NCBI GenBank assembly: GCA_018881555.1
Contig: JACAXG010000108.1
Location: forward strand, 2,367,299 to 2,431,298
Source: Amblyornis subalaris
Taxonomy: Eukaryota; Chordata; Aves; Passeriformes; Ptilonorhynchidae
Direction: 5' to 3'
DNA: 64,000 nt
Both the position numbers and the translations under genes were made by a program. The notes under the pieces were generated by a model. That model did no database searches. It was not told where the DNA came from and saw only the letters and a program-made list of their open reading frames with translations. This document shows, piece by piece, positions 39,382 through 51,125 of the stretch. How positions within the stretch are numbered: the stretch's first letter is position 1; every line of letters begins with the position of its first letter.

Positions 39382-41735
39382 ATCTTATCTCTTGAACACA
39401 TTATTGGAGCTCTCACTTTCCTCCATTTTTTTTTCCCTTTCTCTTCTGGGGTGTGCATGCTGTCCCCTCTGTGATGCTAATAAGGTGCTCTTTATGTGCC
39501 TCCATGCTGAGTCCAGAGATTTAATTTCCTGATTTTTTCCTTTCAGGTGGTTTCTAATTTCTTTCAACTTAAAAAAGCTTCCTTCTTGCAGGCTAATACT
39601 GCTTTTTGACCCCTTGGTATGATACCTCTGGACAACGTTAGAATTCCTGACCTTACTCCATGACCACTCATCTCCTCACAGGTGCTTAGTACTACAGAGA
39701 GACATTCCCGGCATCTTTGTCGCTGTGGTTAACTGACTTAGCAATTCTGCAAAAAAAATTATTTTCACAAAGGTGTGAAATTGTTCCTTTTGTGGCCCTG
39801 GTGGAGATCCACAGGTAGGCAAGGCCAATACCCCTGGAAAAGTCCTGAGGAGCTGTGGAGACCTCTGGTGCAGTGGCCAGTCTGCTCAGTTGAGGGAAGC
39901 AGAGAGTGAGGCTGCTGAAGCTGCAGGTGCAATTAAAATCAGTATATAAATGCTTATCTTTCATTTAAAAACTGTGAGAAAATACTTGATTCTATTTCTT
40001 AATTTAATTCTCCATGATTGTTGTCATTGCAAAGGGAGAGGACGTTTCCATGAGGAAGAGGCCAAGAACACTGTTCAACGGGGGGGAACATGATCTGTAA
40101 TGGAACCTCTGTGAAAACATCATGAAACAGTGTGAAGGCATCTGCTTTATGACAGCTAAATAATACCCAGGCCTACTCATTTTGGTTAGTGTCAGAGCTG
40201 CCTTGCCATCTGACAGTCATCTGTGTTCCTTTCCAACTCCATTACATTAGGGAAGTGGCTGGAGAAAACTTTGAAAACACAGTAAGAAATAAAATAAATA
40301 AAAGAAAGCAAGCTAGATTTATTAAATGAAGCATCTCATGCAAGATATTTAAGGCAGTTACTTATAGGGTTTGCATTTTAAAAAGGTCAAATTAAATTAA
40401 CCATTAATTTTTGCCAGAGTTGCCCACAATTGCCTCAGAAATTTAGTCTAAACAGGCTGATATAAAGCATTAATTTGCTCCAACTCCCTCAATCACTCTC
40501 TTACTGGACACAAATCAAGTGCAATGAAGGAGGAGACTCATTTTCGGATTATTTGTGTATCTAGTAGAAGGACTATTTGCAGTTAGGACTATTATTATTA
40601 TTTTTTAGGCATGCTCAAAAATAAATAGGCTGGAAACAAATCGTGCTTTCTTATTGTTTCTTTGGGTGAAGTTACAGAAAGCAAAAGGAAACAGTTTTAT
40701 TTCCTCTTGGCAGAAGCGTGTTCATAAATTTTTTGAATGGCTCAACTGAAATGCCTACAAACTTCACTGCTGCCCATATGAAATGAAATTTTTTATTCAC
40801 TTACACATCCATGAGCCCAATATATTGGTTATGTTGGAGAAAGATGAGGCAAGAGAGAAAAGACTGCTGTACTCAGGAGAGCAAATTAAACAGTGTCTTG
40901 ATAAAAAAATAAAACAAAAAAAAAGAGCCCTAAGTACATTCAGTATTTTTATTTACCTCTGTTGCTATTGTAATTTTAGCTAATGGAGTAAAAATCTACT
41001 TGAATTTCTTACTCCAGAACAAATCTGGAATTCCTTCTCTATCTGTTAGCCACAAATATAATTTAATTGATGTTTTCTGTGGTATTTTGTCTGATATTCA
41101 GACACCTTTCTGACCCCTTAGGTGTTCGCAGAAGACAGGGAATCACAGCAGCTACTGGACAATACTTCCATTGCAGAATAGCCAACAATTCTGGAATTAT
41201 TCTAACGGTGAAGCAGCAGGCCAATGAGAACACCCTACCCAACTATTTTTTCCCTGAGGATACATCAGTCAGGGTCTCTTGCTTCTACAAAGCCACTGAT
41301 TGTCATGAAGCTTGTAGAAACTTAACTATCAGATCTTCCACCTTTTGTCTGGAGTGCTTAAAACCTGATATTACTTTCTAGAGATTTTGTTGTATGGGAG
41401 GAACTCCCCTGGCGCACAGCAAACTTCATTTTTCCTTCAGAAAATAAGTCAAAATAGTGCCTGGAATGTGTTTGTCCTAATAAACTTACCTTCAGCCAAC
41501 TGATTGTGGAGGTTTCTGGGATGGGAACAGCACCTGCCACAAGAATGAAGTCCTTGAGTGCACCATATTCCATTCTTGCAGTTGTCTTTCCAGGGCACAT
41601 CTTACTCTTCAAAGATCTCGGAATAATCTATGCAAATGGAGAAGGAAAGAACATTTCAAGGACGGTCACACCTGAAATCCAGGTGTGGAAGGAAAAGCAA
41701 ATAGGAACACAGCAGAAATAGCCAACTCCGCATTA
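39382..41735. other. AT-rich non-coding DNA, possible regulatory patch at 40.37-40.58 kb
   Basis: No gene is supported. The frame at 41067-41381 (104 codons, plus) has a hydrophobic start and several cysteines but matches no family I know. At 40370-40580 there is an AT-rich non-repetitive stretch with ATTAAATTAACCATTAATTT, weakly suggestive of a constrained element. Confidence 0.45.
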
Positions 41736-42030
41736 ATCAGCAGGAAATCCTGCTGTCAGGCTTTGACAATTGATTTAATTTAGATTTAAATTTAGCCTGA
41801 TGCATTTATTTTTAGTGGCTGCAATTAGAGCATCTGTTAAAACCAGGAGAATTAGATTTACGTTTAAATGCGGTTCCTGGAATAAATCAGAACAAACACA
41901 AAGGAGTTGTTCCCAGGGGTGTTACACCTGTTTGTAGGCTTCAGCCTGTACTGCTGAGTGAATCCCTGGGAGCCTGATGGCTGATATACTCAGGCACTGA
42001 TTAATTAATCTGATTTTTTCTGGTACACCC
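41736..42030. promoter_or_regulatory. Candidate non-coding block with small inverted repeat
   Basis: The block begins with a short hairpin (arms CAGCAGGA and TCCTGCTG, 41738-41755, two-base centre). It continues with GATTTAATTTAGATTTAAAT and ends with GATTAATTAATCTGAT (about 41999-42014), itself a palindrome around TTAATTAA. It carries no repeat family and no coding frame. The homeodomain-like content suggests a regulatory element. The evidence is composition and motifs only. Confidence 0.2.
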
Positions 42031-42635
42031 TTCCGAATGCATCTCCTTCCAAGAGAGCTTCAGAAAACAAACCAGGCACAAGTTCATGGTCCACGCTGAT
42101 CTTTTGTCCTAGGTCAAGTGGAAATTCCTCTGTCACAAGGACAAGCATCTTAGGTCCCATTTAGACTGGTGTCTGAACAATGTTGCATGTTGCCATGTGT
42201 TTGATGACCCAACCAAACCTCCATGCATTAGACAAGCTAATTATCAGCTTTTTTTTCAAAAAAAAATGCCATTCCCTTGGCTTTCTGTTAAATTGCTATA
42301 TTATGAACACCATTTATGAACTGACTAAAAAGCAAAAAGCCATGTTCCCTGACAAAGGCCTTCACATTATTTTTCTAATTTGACATTTTCTAAACAAGGT
42401 AATTAGTGAAGTTCAGCTCTTACCCCGTTAATTGAACGGAAAAATAGGTCAGTTAATTCATTTACAAAGAGTAAATGAGAGCCAGGACCTGGACTCTCTT
42501 CCAACATTCCAAGAGTTTGCTCCAAGTGTTAGCATCTTGACCAAATAACGCTCAAGAGAGCTTGCTACTGGAAAGAAAGAAAAAAAAGTGAACATTTAAC
42601 AATTTGGAGAGTTTCTGACACAAGAATCTAAGGGA
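42031..42635. other. AT-rich unique non-coding DNA
   Basis: Only a 67-codon frame without motifs. No RNA gene or repeat is recognisable. Confidence 0.55.
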
Positions 42636-42711
42636 TAATTGTACATTTACAATTGTACTTTTACAATTACAATAACTGTACAATTGTACAATTACACTTG
42701 TAATGTGTAAG
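42636..42711. repeat. Imperfect ACAATT/TGTAC repeat cluster with 14-bp palindrome
   Basis: Words of the type TTACAATTGTAC recur about four times with small changes, including a perfect 14-bp palindrome TGTACAATTGTACA at 42677-42690. This looks like slippage of a short self-complementary AT-rich unit. Confidence 0.75.
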
Positions 42712-42932
42712 GCACTGGTCTGAATGACATTGCATTACAGCTGATAATAAAGAGGCTTTTCCAAAGCAAAGATACCATTCAACAGTAATTCCAGATCTTT
42801 CCAATTGAAAAGTCTCTGGAGATTATGCACACGTTTTATATACATGTGTACATACACCGCCTTATAAATCACTATATAATCAACACCACACTCTGCCAAA
42901 CCCCCTCATTCCCAATAGAACATCAAGGGAAT

Positions 42933-43004
42933 GAAAAGAATCAGAGAATCATCCCCCAACAGAACAAAAAGGGAACAAAAAGGATCACAGAAACATCCCC
43001 CAGC
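42933..43004. repeat. Near-direct repeat of 28 bp at 44-bp offset
   Basis: Copy 1 (42933-42960) contains ATCAGAGAATCATCCCCCAAC and copy 2 (42977-43004) contains ATCACAGAAACATCCCCCAGC, both preceded by an A-rich word. Copy 2 runs into the CR1 fragment. This may be a 44-bp tandem duplication of the CR1 edge or two shared short words. Confidence 0.55.
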
Positions 43005-43120
43005 CTGTGTTGATACCACGGGTTTCCCCCACCCAGGTGCAGCTTGGTCTTATTAAACCTCACGAGATTCCCATTGGCCCACTTCTCCAGCCTGTCCAGA
43101 TCCCTCTGGATGGCATCCAG
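42990..43120 (-). mobile_element. CR1 LINE internal fragment, antisense
   Basis: The plus strand contains CATCCCCCAGCCTGTGTTGA, then CAGGTGCAGCTTGGTCTTAT, CCCATTGGCCCACTTCTCCA, GCCTGTCCAGATCCCTCTGG and ATGGCATCC. On the minus strand this is the CR1 stretch GGATGCCATCCAGAGGGA, then CTGGACAGGCTGGAGAAG, then TGGGCCAATGGGAATCTC. It lies near the end of the reverse-transcriptase reading frame. The 3' tail is missing, so the copy has been cut at both ends. It is not functional. Confidence 0.9.
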
Positions 43121-44042
43121 ATAACATTGTTAGAATTAAATGTGCACTGTAACATTTCAAAAGCAATCTACTTCAAGGCTAAAAATATCAAGGAAACGAA
43201 ATTAATTTGAGCTTCAAACTTAAGAAGATTTCATGCCTCTGGTTTGTATATTCTTCGCTCTTTGGTATGGCAAAAGAAACAAGAGTAAAGCTTTTGAAAA
43301 AGAAAGTGCTAATTTGTTTATACTATATATTGGCAATAATCCAAGGGAGGAGAGGGGGGAAAGCTGTCTGGCAAGAAGCTCCAAACCAAGGAATTGAAAA
43401 TTAGGTTCCATAATGCATAAATAAAAAAAAGAACTCAATTGTTTTTTTAATAGTGAGAAATTCTCTGCTATCAAGGCTATCCTTGATTTGTTCCCTTGTG
43501 ATATTTTCCAGAAGAAATCCCATCCACAAAGTTCCAAATTAATACAAAGCATTTACTTCTGTTTAGCAACTGTGAATTATTAATTTGCAGCACATCTCAC
43601 CATAGAGGATTACAAGGCAATTGCTGTCCCAGAGGTATTCCTTGTGCTGTAGTTGGGGTAACATACACTGTAACTGAGATGATGCTTCTGTGTCAAAGTA
43701 TTCTTTTTAAAAGCACACACCTGGACTGCTCTTCAGGTGCATTTCTGTCCTGATGGATCATAGATCAGATCACCTCTAAGATTTTGCCATCTTGGACATC
43801 TCAATGATGTCCAAGCCTCCAGAACTGAAAAACATCCAAACAAGACTTCTAATGGGACAGCAGGTAGAGAAGAGAAAATCCTGAATCTCTAAAGATAAGG
43901 TTTCCTCCTTTAATCTATTGACTGCTCTTAAACAATCTTGGTATGCAGCCTTAAACTTTCCTGGTAGTGTCATCCTTTGTGCTCATAAGCTTGACAGCAG
44001 TTCACTCTCTCTGAAAGTCCTCGATATTTATGCAGTTTGTCG
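43121..44042. other. AT-rich unique non-coding DNA
   Basis: Frames of 110 codons or less (43220-43552, minus) without recognisable domains. No repeat family beyond the preceding CR1 fragment. Confidence 0.5.
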
Positions 44043-44064
44043 TGAAATGTTTGCAAACATTTCA
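44043..44064. repeat. Perfect 22-bp palindrome
   Basis: TGAAATGTTTGCAAACATTTCA (split here as TGAAATGTTTG / CAAACATTTCA) is its own reverse complement over 22 bases. The centre TTTGCAAA resembles C/EBP-type or POU-type sites. It could be a binding site for a dimeric factor or chance. Confidence 0.9.
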
Positions 44065-44826
44065 TGTGTTTTACCCTCACTCTTCAGAGAGGAGCTCATG
44101 GAAAAGGCAGGAATACAGGTAGTGGCAGATGGATGCACTAAATTCCTGAGTCAGAAATCCAGCCACAGAAGCTGTTTCTCTAAAACACTTTTCCTCTGTG
44201 CTTGTAGGCACAGAATATTGTTCACTAAACATAACAATCGAGTTATTTCCAGTTTTTGAAAAAATATTTACCACCTGTCTGTCCTATTTTAAAGGTCCTA
44301 TCTCATTTATAATGGAGGAAAGAATTAGCATTCTTTCTACCTTGAAAGAGACTTAAATGTTTGCAGTGCAGACAGGTCAGAAACTTGCTGGGTCCTACCT
44401 CATCATGCCAAGACAGAAAAAATCACGAGGAATGTGTGACAGACAGTGAACTACCCTGAGGAACCCTGTGTACTCCTGCCACACCTAGAGGCAGGGTTTT
44501 TCTGGGCAAAAGCGAGCTTCCAACAAACCAGAGCACCAGTTCTTCTAGACACACGCACCAGAAAGTACAGCTGTCACTATCGATATGGGAATGACAAGTG
44601 CATGTGTATTTTGTGAATGGAATAGGCGAAGACAGGAGCAGCAGGCTGATGGAGCAGGACGGGGCACAGACTGCTTGGCTGTGGCCTTGTCTGGAAAACA
44701 CAAGACATCCTGACACCACCTTGCAGCACTTCCCTCCAGCAGCCTAGGATCAGCACATTTCACATTTTCAGATCCACAATCAAAGATAAAGTTAGTGCAG
44801 AGCAATTCACTCACAAGGTCCCTGAC

Positions 44827-45594
44827 TGTCCTGGGGTGACTTTATGACGCTGTATGTCCCAATTGCCTGCTTAATGAAAAATATTCTCTCTGTGTCTTTA
44901 AGCTGGCTTGAGAAGCCAGGCACTTGTTTTGGTTTTCTCCAAAGGATATTTACATTCTCTACCTTTATCAGCTAGCTTTGTTGTGGTTCTCAGGAGAGAA
45001 CATCTGGGCAGTCACTTTCTCTATAGTTGAAGGAGAAGGGACACTTTTTTACTTTTACCTTTTTTTCCTTGTGAACTTTCGCCCTGCTTTTACTCAGCTG
45101 AGGGATATTCGGATGGAGTTAAAACTTACTTTTGATTTTTTTCCCTCCTCTGTCTGAGGCACAGAAAAAAGACAGTTTTTTTCTCCTGGGATCGTAAGTT
45201 TTTTCCCCTTCTTCCTTTGGAACTTTACAACAGACCACTGAACTCTGGGGCCTGCACCCAGGGCCTGGGAAGAGAGGCCTACAACACCTCTCCCAGAGGG
45301 AGACAGAGCAGAAAACTACACCCAGGAAACAAAGGACTTTGATCCATCCAGGCTGTCCTCATCACGAGAGGTTTATTATCTAACATTATTCATTTTTTAT
45401 TTTGCTTTCCCTTCCCCCTGGTGCCTGAATGCACCCACCCCCCCCCCCACCAGCCGCTGGGTTTTGTTAAATAAACAGGTTTTTTTCACTTTCCTCCAAG
45501 AAATTCTTAAGGGGCGGGGAAGGGAGTTTTGAACCCTATCTTTTGCAGAGGAGGCTCTTTGAGTCTCCCTCCTAAGTTTGTCCAAATCGTGACA
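44827..45594 (+). mobile_element. Solo LTR of an avian endogenous retrovirus (768 bp)
   Basis: The element starts TGTCCTGGGGTG and ends AAATCGTGACA, so it has the retroviral TG...CA ends with a 4-bp inverted terminal word (TGTC/GACA). An AATAAA polyadenylation signal at 45470-45475, about 640 bp in, sets the orientation as plus: U3 before it, R/U5 after. An 11-base C run (45438-45448) precedes the signal. The flanking five bases are CTGAC (44822-44826) and CTGAT (45595-45599), a near-perfect target-site duplication with one difference. No gag, pol or env sequence and no second LTR lie nearby, so it is the product of recombination between two LTRs of a provirus. The family resembles LTRs common in passerines, but I cannot name it. 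It may retain promoter or polyadenylation activity; that is not visible here. Confidence 0.8.
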
Positions 45595-45599
45595 CTGAT

Positions 45600-47914
45600 A
45601 ACCAGACCTTCTCCCTTATTGTGGAGTCTAAAGCAGCACCACAAAACTGCACATTACCCAGGCAGCTGAACGTCTCCGTCACTGCCCAGGTGGCTTGAGC
45701 ATGGCAGGGAGATGAAGCAGGGAAGACTGATCTAGAATGCCTCAGATTCCAACTGCAGTCCCAGCACAAGCATTGACCTGCGGGATGAACCTGGGCTAAT
45801 CCCTGTTACCTCCTCACCTTCGTTTGCTTTTTCATGCTTCCTTAATTCTGAGAGAGCAGGGACTTTGAGGTTTGATCTGTAAGCTTCAAGGGTAACCTGC
45901 AGCACTCCAGGAATTTCAAACAAAAAGTTTACATCAAAAGTACAAAGTTACAGATTTCTTTGCTGGTTGTCACTTTGGAAGCCCCCAGCACCCAGCAAAT
46001 AGCCCAAAACTCCACAGAAGGTAAAAAGCAGGCAAAATGTTCCTGTGGTCTTTCTGGGTGGGCAAGATTGTGAAGCTCTTTAACTCATCTCCGCAGTGAC
46101 ACATGTCAACTGTGATCAGCCACAGGCAGTTTTAGACTTCAATGGAAAAAGACAGTGACAACTGAATAAGAGCAGCATCTGGGGCTGGAAGGCACCAGAT
46201 AACAAAGAGTTCCCGAAGTGAGAGCAGCACCAAACCCCTCTTCTACCTTATCTGTGGTTTTCACCTCCAACTCTTGGAATTCTTTTGCCTTGAAACACTA
46301 AAGGCATCACCAGGCCCTGCATCAGCCAACACGTGAACGGCATGTGACCTTCTTAGTCTGTGTAAAAGCACAAAGAAAAGCTGATGTGCACAGTTGCAAC
46401 AAGCAAGGATAATTAGGGATCACTCAGGAATTCTCACATACCAAGCCAATGTTTAACAGCAATATAAATATGGAGTTCAGGAATGCCTGTAAGGATGAAT
46501 CCACTTCTACAAAAGAGAAAAGTAAAGGAGAAGGAAGGGCAAGGCAGAAGGCAAATGTGATTGTGTGGGAAACTAATGCATATCAATGGAAGATGACACA
46601 GTAGAATTGTTTGGGGTTTTTGTTGGGATTTTTTAATGCAACTGTATTAACTTTAACTTTTAGTCTGTAAGTAGCCAGGGTCTAAAGTCCTTTACCAGAG
46701 AATCTCATCCTGCCACAACGACACCTTCTGGGAGAAGACCACAAAACCACAAGCTGAAGAGAGAAACGTAAATGCTGAGAAATCAGTGTGGAAAAGTCTG
46801 ATAAGCTCCAGACCAACATTCCTGCTAAATCAGCGAAAAATGACAAAAAGTTAGGACAAGAGTCTGCCAATGTCCTCTGTCACACACTGGCATCAACATG
46901 GTGGTATAGTCGCCCAGTTCCAAAAAGGTGGTGTTTTGCTCGACACAGATAAAGAATACAAGTCTGTACCTACATCTGGTGAAACACAGGAGCCTCTTAA
47001 GGACTTTCTGAGCACCCATCTACCCACCTGTCTACCCCACCTATCTCCTTGCACATTAATATGTGTAATTACTAATTAATTCCTTCCTTCCCCCACACTC
47101 AGGGAGCAGCTGGGGTTGGCCAAGTCATATCTATTGTCTCTTGTCAGGTGACATACTGTCCATTCCCTAAACAACTCCAACCCATGGATTTATGAGGCAG
47201 TTACAGGTGAAGAGGTTGTGTGTGTGCTGCACTCTATTACCAGGATGAGGAAACAAACATGAGAGAGGTTGGTGAAGAGGCAGTCTGGCATTTTACATCA
47301 TAATTTGGAGACAAGAGCTGAGAATGCGAGCAGCTACTTCGTTTCCGTCAGCCTGAGGCTTTCAGTGAACATTGAACTGGGTTTGCTTCAGTCTTGACAA
47401 AACTCCAGAAATCATATTGAGGAGCCCCAAAAGGGAAGGTGTCCACTGAATTATATAAATAAAAAGTTTGTGCAAAATTAAAGGTATTATAACGACAATA
47501 CTGTTTAATCAGCAGCCCCATTGATGGGAGCACACGGCCAGTGACCCTGTAGGATTTCTGACAGGCACAAACTCTGCCTCTCGGTGTTTCCTGTGAGCTG
47601 TGATCTGCTGCGGCTCCATGACATGCACCTCAGCAAACAAAGTGACATATCAGAAACAGATACTGCCGAATGCCTCACTTCCAAATAATGGAAGCTCCTC
47701 TGTTCAAGGGACAGTCCAACATGCACCTAAAACATCGCTTTTCTTTCTAACCTCTGGTTTTCCTTCTTTTCCATCGTGCTACTATTCTTATTCAAATTAC
47801 AGCAATGTCCAGAGTCTACAGTACTTCCACCATGCAGACAGCTAACAGGAAACAGCTGAGTTTCCAGCTGGAATAAACAGAAATAAATATAAGTTTAAAA
47901 GCATATGCTGAGAG
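45600..47914. other. Unique non-coding DNA
   Basis: No gene is supported; frames are at most 81 codons. A C-rich CTACCCAC-like patch lies at about 47018-47047. I recognise no repeat family. Confidence 0.5.
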
Positions 47915-47985
47915 CAGAGATGTGGATAGTTCAAGCGGCTTGTCCAAGGTCAGAAGTGGAGTCTGATGGCAAAATTAACCTATGC
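47915..47985 (-). mobile_element. Possible MIR/CORE-SINE-like relic, antisense
   Basis: TTCAAGCGGCTTGTCCAAGG followed by TCAGAAGTGGAGTCTGATGG resembles the antisense arm of MIR-like CORE-SINEs (generic GACTTGCCCAAGGTCACACAG, then GTGGCAGAGCTGG). Only about 60-70 bp are similar, and such words can arise by chance. Confidence 0.3.
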
Positions 47986-49579
47986 ACTTTCTTTAGGATC
48001 AATCCAGTTCAGGAAGGGAATTTATATTTTTCCCCTGAGGGCTGTGTGTAGGAAAACTGCTTTGCTGAAAGATCAGATTGGTGTAACACACCATGCTTTC
48101 CTTCTACGCTGAACAGCACACACCAACACTCTCCTCCAGAAAGCTCAACTTCATTTCATGGACTTCAGCCAGCTTAAAACTAAACACACAATGAAGACTT
48201 TGGCTGGAAAGAGGTTCAGTTAAGCCTGCAAACCAGTGCACAGCCATCCCCTGGTTTCAGACCACCTGTACTTTCTGCAACAATCCCTGTTCTCAGAAAT
48301 AAAAGGGAGTTGCATGCAGATGTATCAATAGGAATCACATTCGTGTGTCAGGAAGGTATAATTTGCTACTCTTAGGAATCAAAAGAGTTCTTCCAGATTT
48401 TCATCTGCATAATAAAATGAAAATTGCTGCTCAGTTTCATTCCTTGATGTCTTGCTGATTTTGCCCTCCCACTGAATAGCTAAATTATTTTCCAGATATA
48501 TTAAGTTCACTTCCTTGAACTTTAAATTTTTTTAATATATTTTTTTCCCCTTTCTTCAGCTTCTAAGTGCTTGTGTAAAATTAAACTTGTCCACCCTCAC
48601 CAGCACTCACCACCTTCCCCGATTTAGCTGCCTCTGGAAATTTCCATTTTCTTTCTCTTCCAGATCAAACCCAAAGATATTTAGTAAGATCTGAAAGTTG
48701 CTCAGCTAGATGTCTTTCCTTTGTATCTACCGCCAGATATCCCAGTTTTCAGGCCACGGGACAATACCCTTTATAAGTCAATCTGAAATCGTTTTTAATT
48801 AAGCATTCAGAGCAGCTCCTCTGAGTTCCCTCTCTGAAGCCACAGGACTTTCCTCACCTGATTCTCACCCGTGCCAGCGAGGCCTACACAGCCTGAATGA
48901 AAACCTCACACTGGGAAAAGAGCTTTTACTCACCTACAGCAAGTGACAGAGGTTTTTTGTGCACACAAAAAGCCCTTCACAACTTTCAAACCTGTCTTAT
49001 TCCTCTCAGGGGATTTGCTTCTAATTTCCTCCAAGTGCGAATCGTTAGCACTGTAAGTGACTTTTCAGGGAATACACTGGTAGAGAACTCACATTTTACC
49101 CCAGCACACTCTGGAATCCCTGTTATCTCACTTAATAACACATTCCTGCCTCTCTTCTTTAGAGCACTTCAAAACTAAAACATTTTTGTATTTTTTTATA
49201 AAATAAAAGTATTTTCCCTAACAGTTCTGTCACTGCAGTTTCTGCTTTCACATCCAATATTTTTATTCCTGCTGATGTGCAATTTCAAAATGACTAGCAC
49301 GATGCTTTTAAATTACAAACATCCTCTAAATAGATTATTTGCTGCCAAAGTACTCTCTTAAATTTATCAACTCCTCCCTTGGATTACTGATTCAATGTTA
49401 ATTTTGAAGGACAGTGTTATGAAGGTACATAGAGCTATTGCAGCATTTATTATTTAAAATAAACTATTATAAACTCATGTAGCCCCAAAGAAAGGTAAAA
49501 CCCACCAAAACCAAAACATACGACCCTTGAATAATTTTTCTGGTTTTTAACTGAAACACAGGTAGTAGACAGCATGATT

Positions 49580-49584
<5 letters not shown>
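47986..49584. other. AT-rich unique non-coding DNA
   Basis: Only frames of 93 codons or less without motifs. Poly-T runs lie near 48529 and 48541. Nothing else recognised. Confidence 0.55.

Positions 49585-49615
<31 letters not shown>
49585..49615. repeat. (TA)n microsatellite, about 15 units
   Basis: Uninterrupted TA dinucleotides following an eleven-base T run. It accounts for the Tyr-Ile repeats in a spurious minus-strand frame (49450-49659). Confidence 0.97.
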
Positions 49616-49619
<4 letters not shown>

Positions 49620-51017
49620 AAAAATAATATTCCTGAGTTATTTCCATAAGGATCAGCAATGTTTATCTTCTCAAATACAGCTGATATGTGGGTTGCCTAC
49701 AGAATTTTATCTAAGGAATCCACAAAAGACAGACATGTATTAGCAGCCTTCCAAGGATTTGGCACAAAACAGTCTTCCTAAGTCAGGCTACAATTGTTAC
49801 ACTTAAGGCCAGAGTTTAAGGCCAATTAATAAACTGCTTACTACACCATCAAGCCCATAAATTACATCCATGGTGAGAAAGGTCATGATGAATCCCATAA
49901 GGGGCTTCAGATGATATGAAAACCAATCGTAATTTGCACAGGACAGAAGGGAACAAATATTCCCATCTCAGCCTTATCTGGACCCAAACACCCCGCTTTA
50001 AAACCAGATTTGCAATAAAGGCGAATGTTTCTTTGTTTTCCTTTGTTTTTTTCATACAATTTAAAATATTAAACATGATGGAACACTTTTCAGACTTACT
50101 ATACTCAGGTAAGAACCCCATTTCACAAAATTAGAGTCAACCTCAAGAGCTTTAAAGTAATTCCAGAGGAACTATGCTGACCAGAATAATAGGGTTAGAA
50201 ATCAAGTATAATGGTATATGTGACAAGAAATATTTCCTTCTTTCTAAAGTTAGATTTTTAGTGAAACTTGTCTGCTTTGTTATAAAATTATTCCTCCCCT
50301 TTCCTCCAAAGAGAAACATCTGACCTGTCACATTGTTTTAGCTCTTCATCTCTGCATACAAACAGGGTAACAGGTATGAATAGGCAAGTTTTGAATTATG
50401 CACACTTTTTAAAAGACCAGTCCATAACATCTCAACTGCTCTCCTCACTTTAATCAAGTGCTTCATTCAATACTTGAACACTATTCACACAACTATCAAC
50501 AACGTAAAACCAAGAAAGCAGGAGAAAAGGATAAGAGTTATTGCACAGGAAATTAAAAGATTTATGACAACAGCAACAATTGTGAATTTATAGGTAACCA
50601 GTGAGTGATAAGTCCTTAAAGCAGTCTGTCATACAAGTATGTCCCAACAGGTACATCCAGGTAGAAGAGAGAGAGATTTACTGAGTGTTTGCTCACACTT
50701 GATAGAAAATAATGTTTATTCCAAGGATAATATATGTAGTACTGTGCTTCAGCTACTTCTTTCCTTGTTTAGACTTGGATGTTGTGAATGTTGTGACTGT
50801 CATTTAACAAGCTGTGCTTATTATTTAAAATGGCATTTCTTCCAGACCCCTCGTTTCCAGAAGTATTGACAGAGAGGAAGGAGCTGAAACGGGAGAGACT
50901 GACCTAGGAGGAAAGACAGATCTGCCAAAATAGATATCCTTTCTCTGAGAAACAATATCAGCATGAAATACCTGCATAGACACAATTAGCTTTTCAAAGG
51001 GGTGTCTGGCAAGACAG
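49616..51017. other. AT-rich unique non-coding DNA
   Basis: Short frames only (90 codons or less). No RNA gene or repeat recognised before the SINE-like relic. Confidence 0.55.
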
Positions 51018-51125
51018 GATAATGGTCTAATTGTTAGGGCCCCAAATTAGGACTTGAGGCAGCTGGTTTTAGCTACCTCTGTCATGATGGGTATATATGA
51101 ATATTAGAGAAATAACCTGTCAAGA
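51018..51125 (+). mobile_element. tRNA-derived SINE-like relic
   Basis: The phrase ATGGTCTAATTGTTAGGGCC followed by AGGACTTGAGGCAGCTGGTT parallels the head of old amniote tRNA-SINEs (generic TGGTCTAGTGGTTAGGGC, then GACTTGGGAGACCTGGGTTC). A following ACCTCTGTCA recalls the CTCTGCCACA segment that comes next in those elements. The A-box part is recognisable and the B-box is decayed. It is diverged and non-functional. Family name uncertain (MIR, AmnSINE or a related tRNA-SINE). Confidence 0.45.

Noticed and set aside
41067..41381. 104-codon frame with hydrophobic start and cysteines, possible secreted peptide
   Set aside because: No clear signal-peptide cleavage pattern, no family match and no supporting promoter or splice signals.
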